Shown piece by piece: positions 17,868 through 26,593 of a stretch of DNA of 53,266 bases. The DNA comes from Synechococcus sp. UW179A (GTDB lineage: Bacteria > Cyanobacteriota > Cyanobacteriia > PCC-6307 > Cyanobiaceae). A program made the position numbers and the translations under genes. The notes under the pieces are model-generated. The model saw only the letters and a program-made list of their open reading frames with translations. It was not told where the DNA came from and did no database searches. Location of the stretch: assembly GCF_900473965.1 (NCBI RefSeq), contig NZ_UCNJ01000020.1, forward strand, positions 1-53,266, read 5' to 3'. Numbering within the stretch: the first letter of the stretch is position 1; each line of letters starts with the position of its first letter.

Positions 17868-18065
17868 AGGCTTTCTTGAAAGGGTCTCCGATGGTCATCC
17901 TTGTGTGAAATGCTGTTGTTTCGCCTGGCTTCTTGCGATGCAAGTTGGCAGTTGGTCGCTTCGGCTCGTTTCAGCCTGCTGAGTCATCAAAGCTGAGAAG
18001 AGAATGCTTTTTAAGCGATCAGCAAGTGACCGTGATTAAACCAGTGAGGACTGGCTTAGAGATTC

Positions 18066-19664
18066 TTGCTTCGTCGTTCTTTTTTGCGATTAGGTGTGCT
18101 CGCTGCTCTTGTTGGCAGCGCAAGCCTTGAAGTGCTCAGGACAACCCAAGCCAAAGCTCGATCTTCCTGGGAACGATTCATCAGTCAGCCGGCATTGCAG
18201 CGACCCCGTAATGCAGAGACTGTCGTCCTTGAAATCGCAACGGCAGCGATCACTGTTCTCGGGCGAACAGTTGTCCGTGGCTGCATTCGTCAGCTTGATG
18301 GTCAGCGTGGGTACACCACGTCCCAACGCAAAGGCATCAATCTCGAATTGATCAATCAGTTGCCGGTGCCGACAACGGTGCATTGGCATGGGTTGATTCT
18401 TCCCAATGTCATGGATGGCGTGCCGTTTGTTACGCAACCGCCCATTCCCCCAGGACAACGCCAAAGGATCCACTACTCGTTGGTGCAAAACGGCACCTTT
18501 TGGATGCACTCGCACTATGGGCTGCAGACCCAAAGCTATGTGGCTGAGCCTTTTGTGATCCTCAATGAGGAACAAGAACGTTGGGCTGATCGAACGATCA
18601 CTGTGATGCTGAGGGACTTCAGCTTCACGCCCGCTAGTCAAATTCTTGACAACGTTGTTGCTGGTGAGCGCGGCGGTGGTACCGCTATGGCCAAAAGCTT
18701 GGCTGATTTCGATTGGCACCAGCCGCGAATGCTGCTCACTCAACAGTGGGATCACGTGAAGCAGCGTTTCAGTTGGAAACAAGAGAAAGGGGTCTTGATG
18801 ATGGCCCCGGATGTTGTGTATGACGCGCTGCTGGCGAATGAGCGCAGCCTTGACGCTCCAGAAATCATTGATGTGGAGCCTGGTGAAACTGTGGCGATTC
18901 GCTGGCTTGCGGGTAGCGCCTTTATGAGCTTCTTTCTTGACCTTGGTGATCTCGAAGGTGAGCTGCTTCGCACTGATGCCAACCCCGTGGAGCCGATTAG
19001 TGGATCAGTCTTTCAACTTGCTCTGGCCCAACGTTTGACACTGCGTGTCAAGGTTCCTGAAAAGCTTGGGGTCTTTCCATTGCTGGCCTTAGGTGAGCGC
19101 AGCAACCTGCGCTGTGGTGTGGTGCTGCGCAGTCATCCAAATCTCCATGTGCCCGATTTGGCACCGAAAACCGATCAGTGGACCGGACGCCTCGATTTCA
19201 CACAAGATAAACAACTGCGCGCAGGAAGGCCTCTTGCCGTTCGTGCTGCTGATAACACAATTCCGATTGCACTGACAGGCCCTGCTCCCAAATACACCTG
19301 GGGCCTTAACCATCGGTTTTACCCCTATCGAGATCCCTACTGGGTGGAGCAAGGGCAACGGGTGGAAATGGTGTTCTCCAATCCCACCCCGATGGGTCAT
19401 CCCATGCATCTGCATGGCCATGAATTTCAAATTCTCGAACTGGATGGTGTGCCCTTGGCTGGAGCCATGCGCGATACCGTTTACGTGCCGAAAGGCGGGA
19501 CTTGCCGCATTGCTTTCGATGCCAATAATCCAGGGATTTGGGCGTTCCACTGCCATATCAGTTATCACCATGTGCGAGGCATGTTCAATGTGGTGGCTTA
19601 TCGCTCCGCTGATTTGGGTTGGTGGAATCCAGCAGGCTTCGGTCATGAATACCTGCCGTTTTGA
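18066..19664 (+). CDS. Tat-exported multicopper oxidase
   Basis: A 532-residue laccase-type multicopper oxidase. The TTG start gives MLRRSFLRLGVLAALVG, a twin-arginine signal (RRSFLR) before a hydrophobic core, so it is folded with copper in the cytoplasm and exported by Tat. All four copper clusters are present: HWH at 106-108, HSH at 148-150, HPMHLH at 445-450 and HCHISYHHVRGM at 495-506, giving T1 (Cys496, with a Met axial ligand at 506) and the T2/T3 trinuclear site. It couples one-electron oxidation of phenols or metals to reduction of O2 to water. There is no methionine-rich segment as in CueO. A relic of a second copy is at 23276-23419. Confidence 0.92.
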   Translation: MLRRSFLRLGVLAALVGSASLEVLRTTQAKARSSWERFISQPALQRPRNAETVVLEIATAAITVLGRTVVRGCIRQLDGQRGYTTSQRKGINLELINQLPVPTTVHWHGLILPNVMDGVPFVTQPPIPPGQRQRIHYSLVQNGTFWMHSHYGLQTQSYVAEPFVILNEEQERWADRTITVMLRDFSFTPASQILDNVVAGERGGGTAMAKSLADFDWHQPRMLLTQQWDHVKQRFSWKQEKGVLMMAPDVVYDALLANERSLDAPEIIDVEPGETVAIRWLAGSAFMSFFLDLGDLEGELLRTDANPVEPISGSVFQLALAQRLTLRVKVPEKLGVFPLLALGERSNLRCGVVLRSHPNLHVPDLAPKTDQWTGRLDFTQDKQLRAGRPLAVRAADNTIPIALTGPAPKYTWGLNHRFYPYRDPYWVEQGQRVEMVFSNPTPMGHPMHLHGHEFQILELDGVPLAGAMRDTVYVPKGGTCRIAFDANNPGIWAFHCHISYHHVRGMFNVVAYRSADLGWWNPAGFGHEYLPF

Positions 19665-19837
19665 TGCTCTCCTGACTGGCGTCTACCCCAGCTCGGCATT
19701 CCTTTTGCTCTGTATTGCAGCGATCTTCCGCGTGGCCAATGGATCCTTTGCTGAGTCCATGCACTGGAAAGCGTCTTTCGAAACGCTGCAACAGCTTGTA
19801 CGCCGGTATCTTTTCGCTGTTTTCCACTCAAGGACTG

Positions 19838-21331
19838 TTATCTGGGAGATGTCCCCAGCAGCACTGCTGATTGCATCGAGATAGACCCCAATGCATTGTG
19901 CTGATCACTGCTCCAGAGAACGTTGGTAGTGGCTTGGGGGTCAGGTAATTCCAGTGGTTGGGTTCGGCTGCGATTGATCCACACCTCCAGCCCCTCTGCT
20001 TGGCCGATCAGTCCATCGCTGCCAGCGCATCTCCAGACCAGATCTGTCTGATGCAGGTCCGGATAGCTGTTGCGTAGTTTTGCCAATTGCTGGATGTAGG
20101 GCCTGAGGTCGGCTGACCAGCGTTGATCCCATGGAAAAGCCTCCCTGCAGGCCGGTTCTGGCCCACTGGATCGTTTGGAGCTGGGCCCGCCAGCCAGGCC
20201 AGTTTCTGTGCCGTAAAAAATGCACGGAGCACCGGGCTGCAGGAACAACAACAACAGTGCCAGCCTCATGGCTTTGAGATCCCCATTGAGACTGTGCAAG
20301 GCCCTGGGCACATCGTGACTGTCGAGCAGATTCATCTGCCCCCGGTTGACCTGCGGACGGTACCAAGCGGTTGTGGTGTTCCAGATGTTGATTAATTCCT
20401 TTGTGTTGAGGGGATTGAGTGGATAGCCCGGCTCTTGGTAGCCCTGACGTAACGCGTCGCCCCCAACCCAACCAAGGATGCTCCAGCCGATGCGGTAATT
20501 CATCACTCCATCGAAATGCTCCCCTTGGAGCCACGAACGTGCATCTCCCCAGATTTCTCCAACGATCCAAGCGTCAGATTTCACCTCTCGCACCACATGC
20601 CGGAATTCAACCCAGAAGTCTTTCGGTACTTCGTCAGCAACATCAAGGCGCCATCCATCGATGCCCCGTTCCAGCCAATGGCGTGCGACGGCGAGTAAGT
20701 AGTCCCGAACCGCTGGGTTGGAGTGGTTGAATTTCGGTAGGTCCGGGATAGACCACCAACAGTCGTATCCGCAACTCTCGCCGCTTCCTGGATAAGGATT
20801 GATAGGCCACTGCTTAATATGAAACCAATCCCTGTAGGGCGAGGCTTGACCGTTTTCCACAACGTGGTGAAAGGGCCAGAAACCTCGACCGCAGTGATTG
20901 AACACACCGTCGAGCACCAGGCGCATATCCCGTTCGTGCAATGCGGTAATCAAAGCATCGAGTGCAGTGTTGCCGCCCAAAAGTGGATCGACTTGGAAGT
21001 AGTCGTAGGTGTGGTAACGATGGTTGACGGCTGAACGGAAGATGGGCGTGAGGTAAAGGCAGGTTATTCCCATCGACTGGAGTTGATCGAGTGCATCGAT
21101 CACGCCATAGAGATCACCACCCTGGAATCCCTGTTCGGTTGGATCACTACCCCATGGCTTCAACGCCAGGTGGCGCTGCTCCTCAACACGTCCACTGCGG
21201 CGGAACCGATCAGGAAAGACTTGATAGATCACAGCCTCTGCCACCCAAATCGGTGGATCGTTAAAAGCCGTGACTGACTGCAATCGTACTGAGCCTGCTG
21301 TCCTTTCTTTAGCAGGCAGCACAACGACCAA
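19838..21331 (-). CDS. GH13 alpha-amylase family glycosidase
   Basis: A 497-residue cytoplasmic enzyme (no signal peptide) of the maltogenic-amylase/neopullulanase-like branch of GH13. Conserved regions in order: VIYQVFPDRF, region I GVFNHCG, region II DGWRLDVADEVPKDFW with the nucleophile Asp of RLDVA, region III VGEIWGDA with the acid Glu of GEIW, and region IV LLDSHDVPRALH with the stabilising Asp. The family hydrolyses alpha-1,4 (and often alpha-1,6) glucosides such as maltodextrins or cyclodextrins, so a role in glycogen-derived oligosaccharide turnover is likely. It is convergent with the multicopper oxidase. Starts before residue 25 are uncertain. Confidence 0.9.
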   Translation of the reverse strand: MVVVLPAKERTAGSVRLQSVTAFNDPPIWVAEAVIYQVFPDRFRRSGRVEEQRHLALKPWGSDPTEQGFQGGDLYGVIDALDQLQSMGITCLYLTPIFRSAVNHRYHTYDYFQVDPLLGGNTALDALITALHERDMRLVLDGVFNHCGRGFWPFHHVVENGQASPYRDWFHIKQWPINPYPGSGESCGYDCWWSIPDLPKFNHSNPAVRDYLLAVARHWLERGIDGWRLDVADEVPKDFWVEFRHVVREVKSDAWIVGEIWGDARSWLQGEHFDGVMNYRIGWSILGWVGGDALRQGYQEPGYPLNPLNTKELINIWNTTTAWYRPQVNRGQMNLLDSHDVPRALHSLNGDLKAMRLALLLLFLQPGAPCIFYGTETGLAGGPSSKRSSGPEPACREAFPWDQRWSADLRPYIQQLAKLRNSYPDLHQTDLVWRCAGSDGLIGQAEGLEVWINRSRTQPLELPDPQATTNVLWSSDQHNALGSISMQSAVLLGTSPR

Positions 21332-21962
21332 TGCCCTTGCTGGACATTATTGGCAGCTGATGCAACCTCTGATGTGTCGGATCTCCTTCGCTAGTCAAGT
21401 CTCAGGCTCTGCAGCATTGGCCGCTATTGCGATCTCGCTTCCAGGGACTGGAATGGGGCTAAGAGTCCTGTCATTTCCTTGTCTCTGATTTTTTTGGGCA
21501 ATCGCAGATGATTGTTGGCTTCCGTTATGTCCTGTCGACGAATCTTTGATGTCATGCTGTAAGTTTGGTCCTCTTTTTTGAATGCTTACGTCGATTCAGG
21601 AGTGATCTTTTGAACCTTTAAAAACTGCTATTATTGGCTCGAAGTGCTACCCTGTATAGTAACTTCGTCTTGCTGTGATACGGTAAATCTGGTTTTAATC
21701 GTTAATCGTTAATCGTTAATCGTTAATTGTTAAGCGTTGATCGTTGGGTATCTGTCTGGCTCTGATTCAATCAGGATGTGGATAAAGACAGGCCTAAATA
21801 ACACTACTTATGATCGCTATGTAGTCAAGAACTCGTTTAAATATGGATGATGCAAGTTGTTGTTTCGGAAGCTACTTTGCTGTAGGTTCCTATGGCTTGT
21901 GTTCGGTAGGCATGTCAGCCCTGCCAAAGACCGCTAGGATTGAATATTCAATGATTTAATCC
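21332..21962. other. Intergenic stretch with a heptanucleotide tandem repeat
   Basis: About 630 bases, AT-rich, without a supportable gene. It separates the divergent GH13 and Coq4-like genes, and must hold both promoters. The only structured element is the TTAATCG repeat at 21695-21743. Confidence 0.5.
21695..21743. repeat. TTAATCG tandem repeat, 7 units
   Basis: Four perfect TTAATCG units are followed by three decaying ones (TTAATTG, TTAAGCG, TTGATCG). It lies between the divergent GH13 and Coq4-like genes. A 7-base unit can change length by slippage without bearing on a reading frame; it could alter promoter spacing. The decay at one end suggests an old array. Confidence 0.9.
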
Positions 21963-22970
21963 ATGCTCGATACAGGGTATACCCGGGAGCAAGTTGCTGC
22001 ACTTTTGTCTGCAATGCTCACCGTTGCGCCAGATCGAGACGATGAACATCGTCCTGCCAGGCATTTCGCGACGGCACTGCGTGACCATCTATTCAAGATG
22101 CCGGATCTCGATCTTGATAAACTCCCATATTCAACGCCAGAAGGTTTCACTGAAGTTTTCTTGGATGAACGTCAACGCATGCAATCACTGCAGCTGTTGA
22201 TCATCATGCCTTACCTTTCGGGTAAACTTCATGATGACGATGTTCAACGGGTTGATCTCTATGCTCGCACGGCAAATTTATCCCCTGACTCACTCCAAGA
22301 TCTTAATAACCTTGTGAACGGACGTATTAAAAAAGCCTTGATCTTGTATGGTCGCAGAGCAGCTAATGAATTCACGCCTGGAACACCTGTTCAGAAGCTT
22401 AAATCCATCGTAAGAGAGGTCCATAGCCTCGCAGGTGATAAAAAAAGAGCTGAAGTATACGAGCAACTTTCAAGCCTTGAGGAAGGAACATTTGGGAGAA
22501 CACTCTATAATTTTTATCGCAATCGAGATTTTAAATTTCCAGGACAGAAAGGAAACTTAGGAGAGTCAGCGGTAAGGCACGATTGTGTTCATATTTTATC
22601 AGGAACAAACACTGATTATGCTGGAGAAATTGCTGTTTCAGCGATTGAAGCCGCGATGGCTAGTTCTGAAGTGGGATGGGAGATGGTGACAGAGGTTTTG
22701 GTTGATTTTCAACTAGGAATCGCCTGGACCCTGCCTGGTGGCATCAAAGCGGAGACGATGAATTTTGATCCGGATCTTTTTAGTAGGGGACTTGCTGTTG
22801 GGTCGAAAATCAATACGGATTTAATCCACGACTGGAACTTCTGGGATGATATTGAAACTCCAATCAGTGTTCTCAGGCAGCGTTTTGGTATCACTGATGT
22901 CGATATCGTTGATATGCCAGCTCCTGAAAAAGATCCAGGGGCCCAAACAAGTTATTGGAATATTGATTAG
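21963..22970 (+). CDS. TerB-like / Coq4-like fusion protein
   Basis: A 335-residue soluble protein. The C-terminal 165 residues match the Coq4 family: YNFYRNRDFKFPG, then the metal-binding HDxxHx11E motif as RHDCVHILSG through GE (His-Asp-Cys-Val-His, then Glu 12 residues on), and the tail RGLAVGSKINTDLIHDW followed by ETPISVLRQRFGI. In eukaryotes Coq4 serves ubiquinone assembly, and recently has been linked to decarboxylation/hydroxylation of the ring. Cyanobacteria make plastoquinone, not ubiquinone, so the job here must differ. Residues about 60-110 (SLQLLIIMPYLSGKLHDDDV) look like a TerB-like helical module. Codon use is AT-richer than the neighbours. Confidence 0.72.
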   Translation: MLDTGYTREQVAALLSAMLTVAPDRDDEHRPARHFATALRDHLFKMPDLDLDKLPYSTPEGFTEVFLDERQRMQSLQLLIIMPYLSGKLHDDDVQRVDLYARTANLSPDSLQDLNNLVNGRIKKALILYGRRAANEFTPGTPVQKLKSIVREVHSLAGDKKRAEVYEQLSSLEEGTFGRTLYNFYRNRDFKFPGQKGNLGESAVRHDCVHILSGTNTDYAGEIAVSAIEAAMASSEVGWEMVTEVLVDFQLGIAWTLPGGIKAETMNFDPDLFSRGLAVGSKINTDLIHDWNFWDDIETPISVLRQRFGITDVDIVDMPAPEKDPGAQTSYWNID

Positions 22971-23275
22971 CTGATAATGACGGTTGTATAAGAGCGCGTT
23001 AGCTCAAATATTACTTCGAGGTGGTTTGCCGCTGAACACCTGTGTAAATTTTGTTGGTGATGCCTGAAGGATCATTCAATGGGTGGTTGAGGATGATTCC
23101 GTCTTGGCGCTCACGCTGATTTGCCAATGCCGTGGATAATTATATTCTTCATGAATTGGTAGAAAGTGATTGCTTTTCTTTTCGGATTCGAAGTAACAGG
23201 TTGTCGCGTTTCTGCACGAACGATCTGTCATCACCACCAGGGAAAAGAATTCAACCTTGTCGTATTTTCTTTTAC

Positions 23276-23419
23276 GCCAGCAACCTGGGAGGCAGTGCGT
23301 TCCACAGCCAGATCAACTATCACCAGGTGAGTGGCATGTTCAAGGTTGTTGCTTCTCGCTCCGCTGATCTGAGTTGGTGGGATGCAGCGGGCTTCAGTGA
23401 CGAAAGCCTGCTTGCATGA
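23276..23419 (+). pseudogene. Multicopper oxidase C-terminal relic
   Basis: The last 47 codons of the frame match the C-terminus of the multicopper oxidase at 18066: ASNLGGSAFHSQINYHQVSG, MFKVVASRSADLSWW, DAAGFSDESLLA against NNPGIWAFHCHISYHHVRG, MFNVVAYRSADLGWW, NPAGFGHEYLPF. The T1 copper Cys is Ser here and one T3 His is Gln (HSQI for HCHI), so copper could not be held. The rest of the gene is absent. It is the remains of a second copy or of a diverged paralogue. Confidence 0.85.
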
Positions 23420-23511
23420 ACGTCTCAGGTCTCACCATCAAGACAAACGCAACCGATCGATGACCAACGCATCAACGACAACATGGTTCATCTGTAACGC
23501 CAGCTCCTGAG

Positions 23512-24762
23512 ATGACTTGGCTGTGGCTGCTTGTGCTCGGAGCCGTGCTGGGGCTGTTTTCACTGCCTTATCAGGCTCTCTCCAGTCTTGGACTCGTTCT
23601 TCAGAACGATCTCTGGCTCAGCCGCGAAAGCATCTCACCGGTTGCTGTCGCACTCGTGTTTGCTTCTTCCATGGCACTGGTGCTGCTGGGTTGGGGACCC
23701 TTGCAACAAGCGCGTGGGGGTGGGCTGACTCCTGTGATTGCGATACAGGACAACGTCTCCGGTCAACAGGCTTCACTCTTAAAACAACTCAGCTTGCAAA
23801 CCCAACTCCAGCGGCTGCCACTGATGGTGCTCACCCATCTCGGCGGATTAACGGTTGGCATCGAATCACCCTCAGCCTCCCTGGGTGCCTCGCTGATGTT
23901 GGCCATCCGCAGGCGCTGGCCCCGGTTCACACCGCTTGCCGTCCTGCCACTGCCGATGCTCTGCGCCATCGGCGGCGGCGCTGGCCTGGGTGCCGCCTTT
24001 CGCTCTCCACTTCTAGGGGTGACCTATGCCATCGAAGAGTTGGGCCGCAGTTCTGGTCGCAGCTTGGTGTTGCCCGTGTTGCTGCTTAGCGGAAGTGGCG
24101 CTGGCATCAGCCTCTGGCTAGGGCCAGGAAGTAGCAGTCAAGCTGCCGTGGTGGGCGCTTTGCCGGTGGGGCTATGGCCCTATGCCTTGCTGGTCTGCGG
24201 GTTGTGCAGTCTGCTCGGATCGCTGTTCGTGCGCCTGCTTGTGCCGATGGCACGGGTCACTCAAGCAGCCCTTCAGCGCCATCGGTCACTGATGGCTGTT
24301 CTCATCGCTACTGGCCTGAGTGGTATGGGCATCGCCAGTGGGGGCTGGAGTTTGAACGATGGAAGCCTGTCGCTTCTGGCGATTCTGCATGGAGAGGTCG
24401 GGGGTGAATCAAGTACCTTGCTCTGGCGCTTTCTCAGCTCCTTACTAAGCATCGCCAGCGGTGCCCCTGGAGGGTTGATGCACGACACAATGACCCTTGG
24501 GGCCCTAGTTGGTGCACCACCAACCGGTTGGGCGGTGTTAGACGGCGCGAGTCAGGCCCAGCTCGGCGCCATTGGCTCCGTGAGTCTCTTCGCTGCCGCC
24601 TGCGGCACTCCCCTGTTCTGCGCCATGTTTGTGTTCATCCTGCAGGGCGATCCCGCAATGCTGCCGGCTTTGTTGCTGTGCAGCGCGGTTGCGGCCTCCT
24701 TGGCGGCGCCATTGCGTGGTGCAAGCTGGAATGAGCGGCAGGCTCTCCACCATGCTGAGTGA
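23512..24762 (+). CDS. ClC-family chloride channel or exchanger
   Basis: A 416-residue membrane protein with about 10 hydrophobic segments. The ClC selectivity motifs are all recognisable: GGLTVGIESPSASLG (family GxxxGxEGP, gating Glu kept, Gly of EGP changed to Ser), GAGLGAAFRSPLLGVTYAIEEL (the GxFxxP-type loop after helix H), and SGAPGGLMHDTMTLGALVGA towards the end. Kept gating Glu fits a Cl-/H+ exchanger, though channels share it. It has no C-terminal CBS domains and is somewhat shorter than the 440-470 residue bacterial norm. It sits alone between the MCO relic and the formaldehyde genes. Confidence 0.87.
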   Translation: MTWLWLLVLGAVLGLFSLPYQALSSLGLVLQNDLWLSRESISPVAVALVFASSMALVLLGWGPLQQARGGGLTPVIAIQDNVSGQQASLLKQLSLQTQLQRLPLMVLTHLGGLTVGIESPSASLGASLMLAIRRRWPRFTPLAVLPLPMLCAIGGGAGLGAAFRSPLLGVTYAIEELGRSSGRSLVLPVLLLSGSGAGISLWLGPGSSSQAAVVGALPVGLWPYALLVCGLCSLLGSLFVRLLVPMARVTQAALQRHRSLMAVLIATGLSGMGIASGGWSLNDGSLSLLAILHGEVGGESSTLLWRFLSSLLSIASGAPGGLMHDTMTLGALVGAPPTGWAVLDGASQAQLGAIGSVSLFAAACGTPLFCAMFVFILQGDPAMLPALLLCSAVAASLAAPLRGASWNERQALHHAE

Positions 24763-24817
24763 CGTCTACTCTGCTGCTAGTGAGCAGCGTCTGGTCTCAA
24801 TGGATTGGGGGGGACTG

Positions 24818-24850
24818 GACCCTGAGTTTTTCCGGCTTTCTGGGCAACTG
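24818..24850 (+). repeat. Short degenerate copy of the dispersed repeat
   Basis: GACCCTGAGTTTTTCC through CTGGGCAACTG resembles the right half of the intergenic repeat found at 46146-46303 and 51012-51172. It lies in the 189-base gap between the convergent ClC and S-formylglutathione hydrolase genes. Confidence 0.4.
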
Positions 24851-24951
24851 AAGTTGATTGTTTTGCAGTGCCTGTACACCGGATGATCGATTGCAGCAGC
24901 TGCCTTTTTCTGCTTGTCAGACACCTGTCTCAACAAATGTCTTAAGTCTGT

Positions 24952-25826
24952 TCAAATGTCTGTCTTGAGAGCTCTGGCGTGATGGTCAATGTGGCGGTCG
25001 ATCACGCTTGCCACGAAAAAATAGCTGTGGTCATAGCCCTCATGGATCACCAGCTCAAGACTCTGACCGCTTCTGACACAGGCATGGCGAAGGTCCTCTG
25101 GACGCAGCTGCTCTCTGAGGAAGGGATCAGCTGAGCCGACGTCTACCAGAAGGCAGTCATTCCTGAGATGACCATCCTCCAGGAGAGTCACAGCATCCCA
25201 TCGACGCCATCTGAGCTGTTCTTCAGGTGTTGTGCCGAGCAGATGGCTGAACGCCTTCCGACCCCATGGGCACTGACCTGGGTGTGCAATCGGAGCCACT
25301 GCAGACACCGAGCGGTAGAGATGGGGATGACGCAGACCCAGCACCAGTGCACCGTGGCCACCCATGGAGTGGCCTGAGATCCCCAGTCGCTGATCGTCCA
25401 GGGGCACTTCAGTGCACAGTTGTGAGATCAGCTCCTCAACGACGAAGCTGTGCATTCTGTAGTGCAATGACCAGGGCTGCTTTTCGGCGTCCACATAGAA
25501 GCCGGCAGCATGTCCGAAATCCCACTGACCTTGAGGATCGCCAGGAACGTCATCCCCGCGTGGGCTGGTGTCTGGCATGATCAACGCAAGCCCGAGTGCG
25601 GCGGCACGTCGCTGTGCACCCGCTTTCTGAACGGCGTTTTCGTCATTGCAGGTAAGGCCTGAAAGCCAGATCAGGACAGGAACGCGTTCAGGCCTCGGTC
25701 CCAATGCCTGCTTTGGAAGAAAGACCCCAACCGTTGTGGAGCTGTTCAGCTGGTGCGATTCCAGTTTGTAGCGGCGTTGTTCTCCAGCGAAGCAGCGATG
25801 ACAGTTGATCAACTTCATGGTTCTGG

Positions 25827-25830
<4 letters not shown>
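24952..25830 (-). CDS. fghA: S-formylglutathione hydrolase
   Basis: A 292-residue alpha/beta-hydrolase that splits S-formylglutathione to formate and glutathione, the second step of glutathione-dependent formaldehyde detoxification. [13 protein letters not shown] holds the nucleophile Ser; [10 protein letters not shown] the Asp; EGYDHSYFF the His, in the order and context of the esterase D/FghA family. [20 protein letters not shown] is the family's glutathione-pocket segment. The ATG at 25830 overlaps the stop of the dehydrogenase pseudogene upstream (ATGA), so the two once formed an operon; Met5 at 25818 aligns better with the E. coli start and is the alternative. Confidence 0.93.
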
Positions 25831-26280
<450 letters not shown>

Positions 26281-26593
26281 AGATGTAACTGAGGGCATCT
26301 CGTCAGAGGACAAATGTTTGGACTTTGGGCAGGTTTTGACTATGAAAACTGCCAGAAATTGTTCCATTCAAGATTCAGTTTGATCAACTTCACGGCTAGC
26401 TGACCATGGGCGTTGTTCTGTGTTTCGAACAGGCATAGGGCGGTTACTTCATTGCTGAACTGACAACAGACTTCAAGAGTCATTGAGAGTTTCTGACTCA
26501 ACAACAAACGACTGAAGTCAACAGGGTGAAGACGTCAGTATTGTTGAGAGCTTATTTGTAGTCGGAAAGAATGTCCGAGCTGATTTTCGTTGT
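26281..26593. other. Intergenic stretch, a short repeat fragment only
   Basis: About 310 bases between the adhC relic and the end of the large GH17 gene. It holds the short repeat fragment at 26287-26314 and nothing else I can support. Confidence 0.45.
26287..26314 (+). repeat. Fragment of the dispersed repeat
   Basis: AACTGAGGGCATCTCG followed by TCAGAGGACAAA matches the left part of the copies at 46146-46303 and 51012-51172, reading TEGISSEDK against TEGISVEEQ and TKGISAQDQ. Confidence 0.55.

Noticed and set aside
21695-21743. Possible CRISPR array
   Set aside because: The units are 7 bases with no spacers; a simple tandem repeat.
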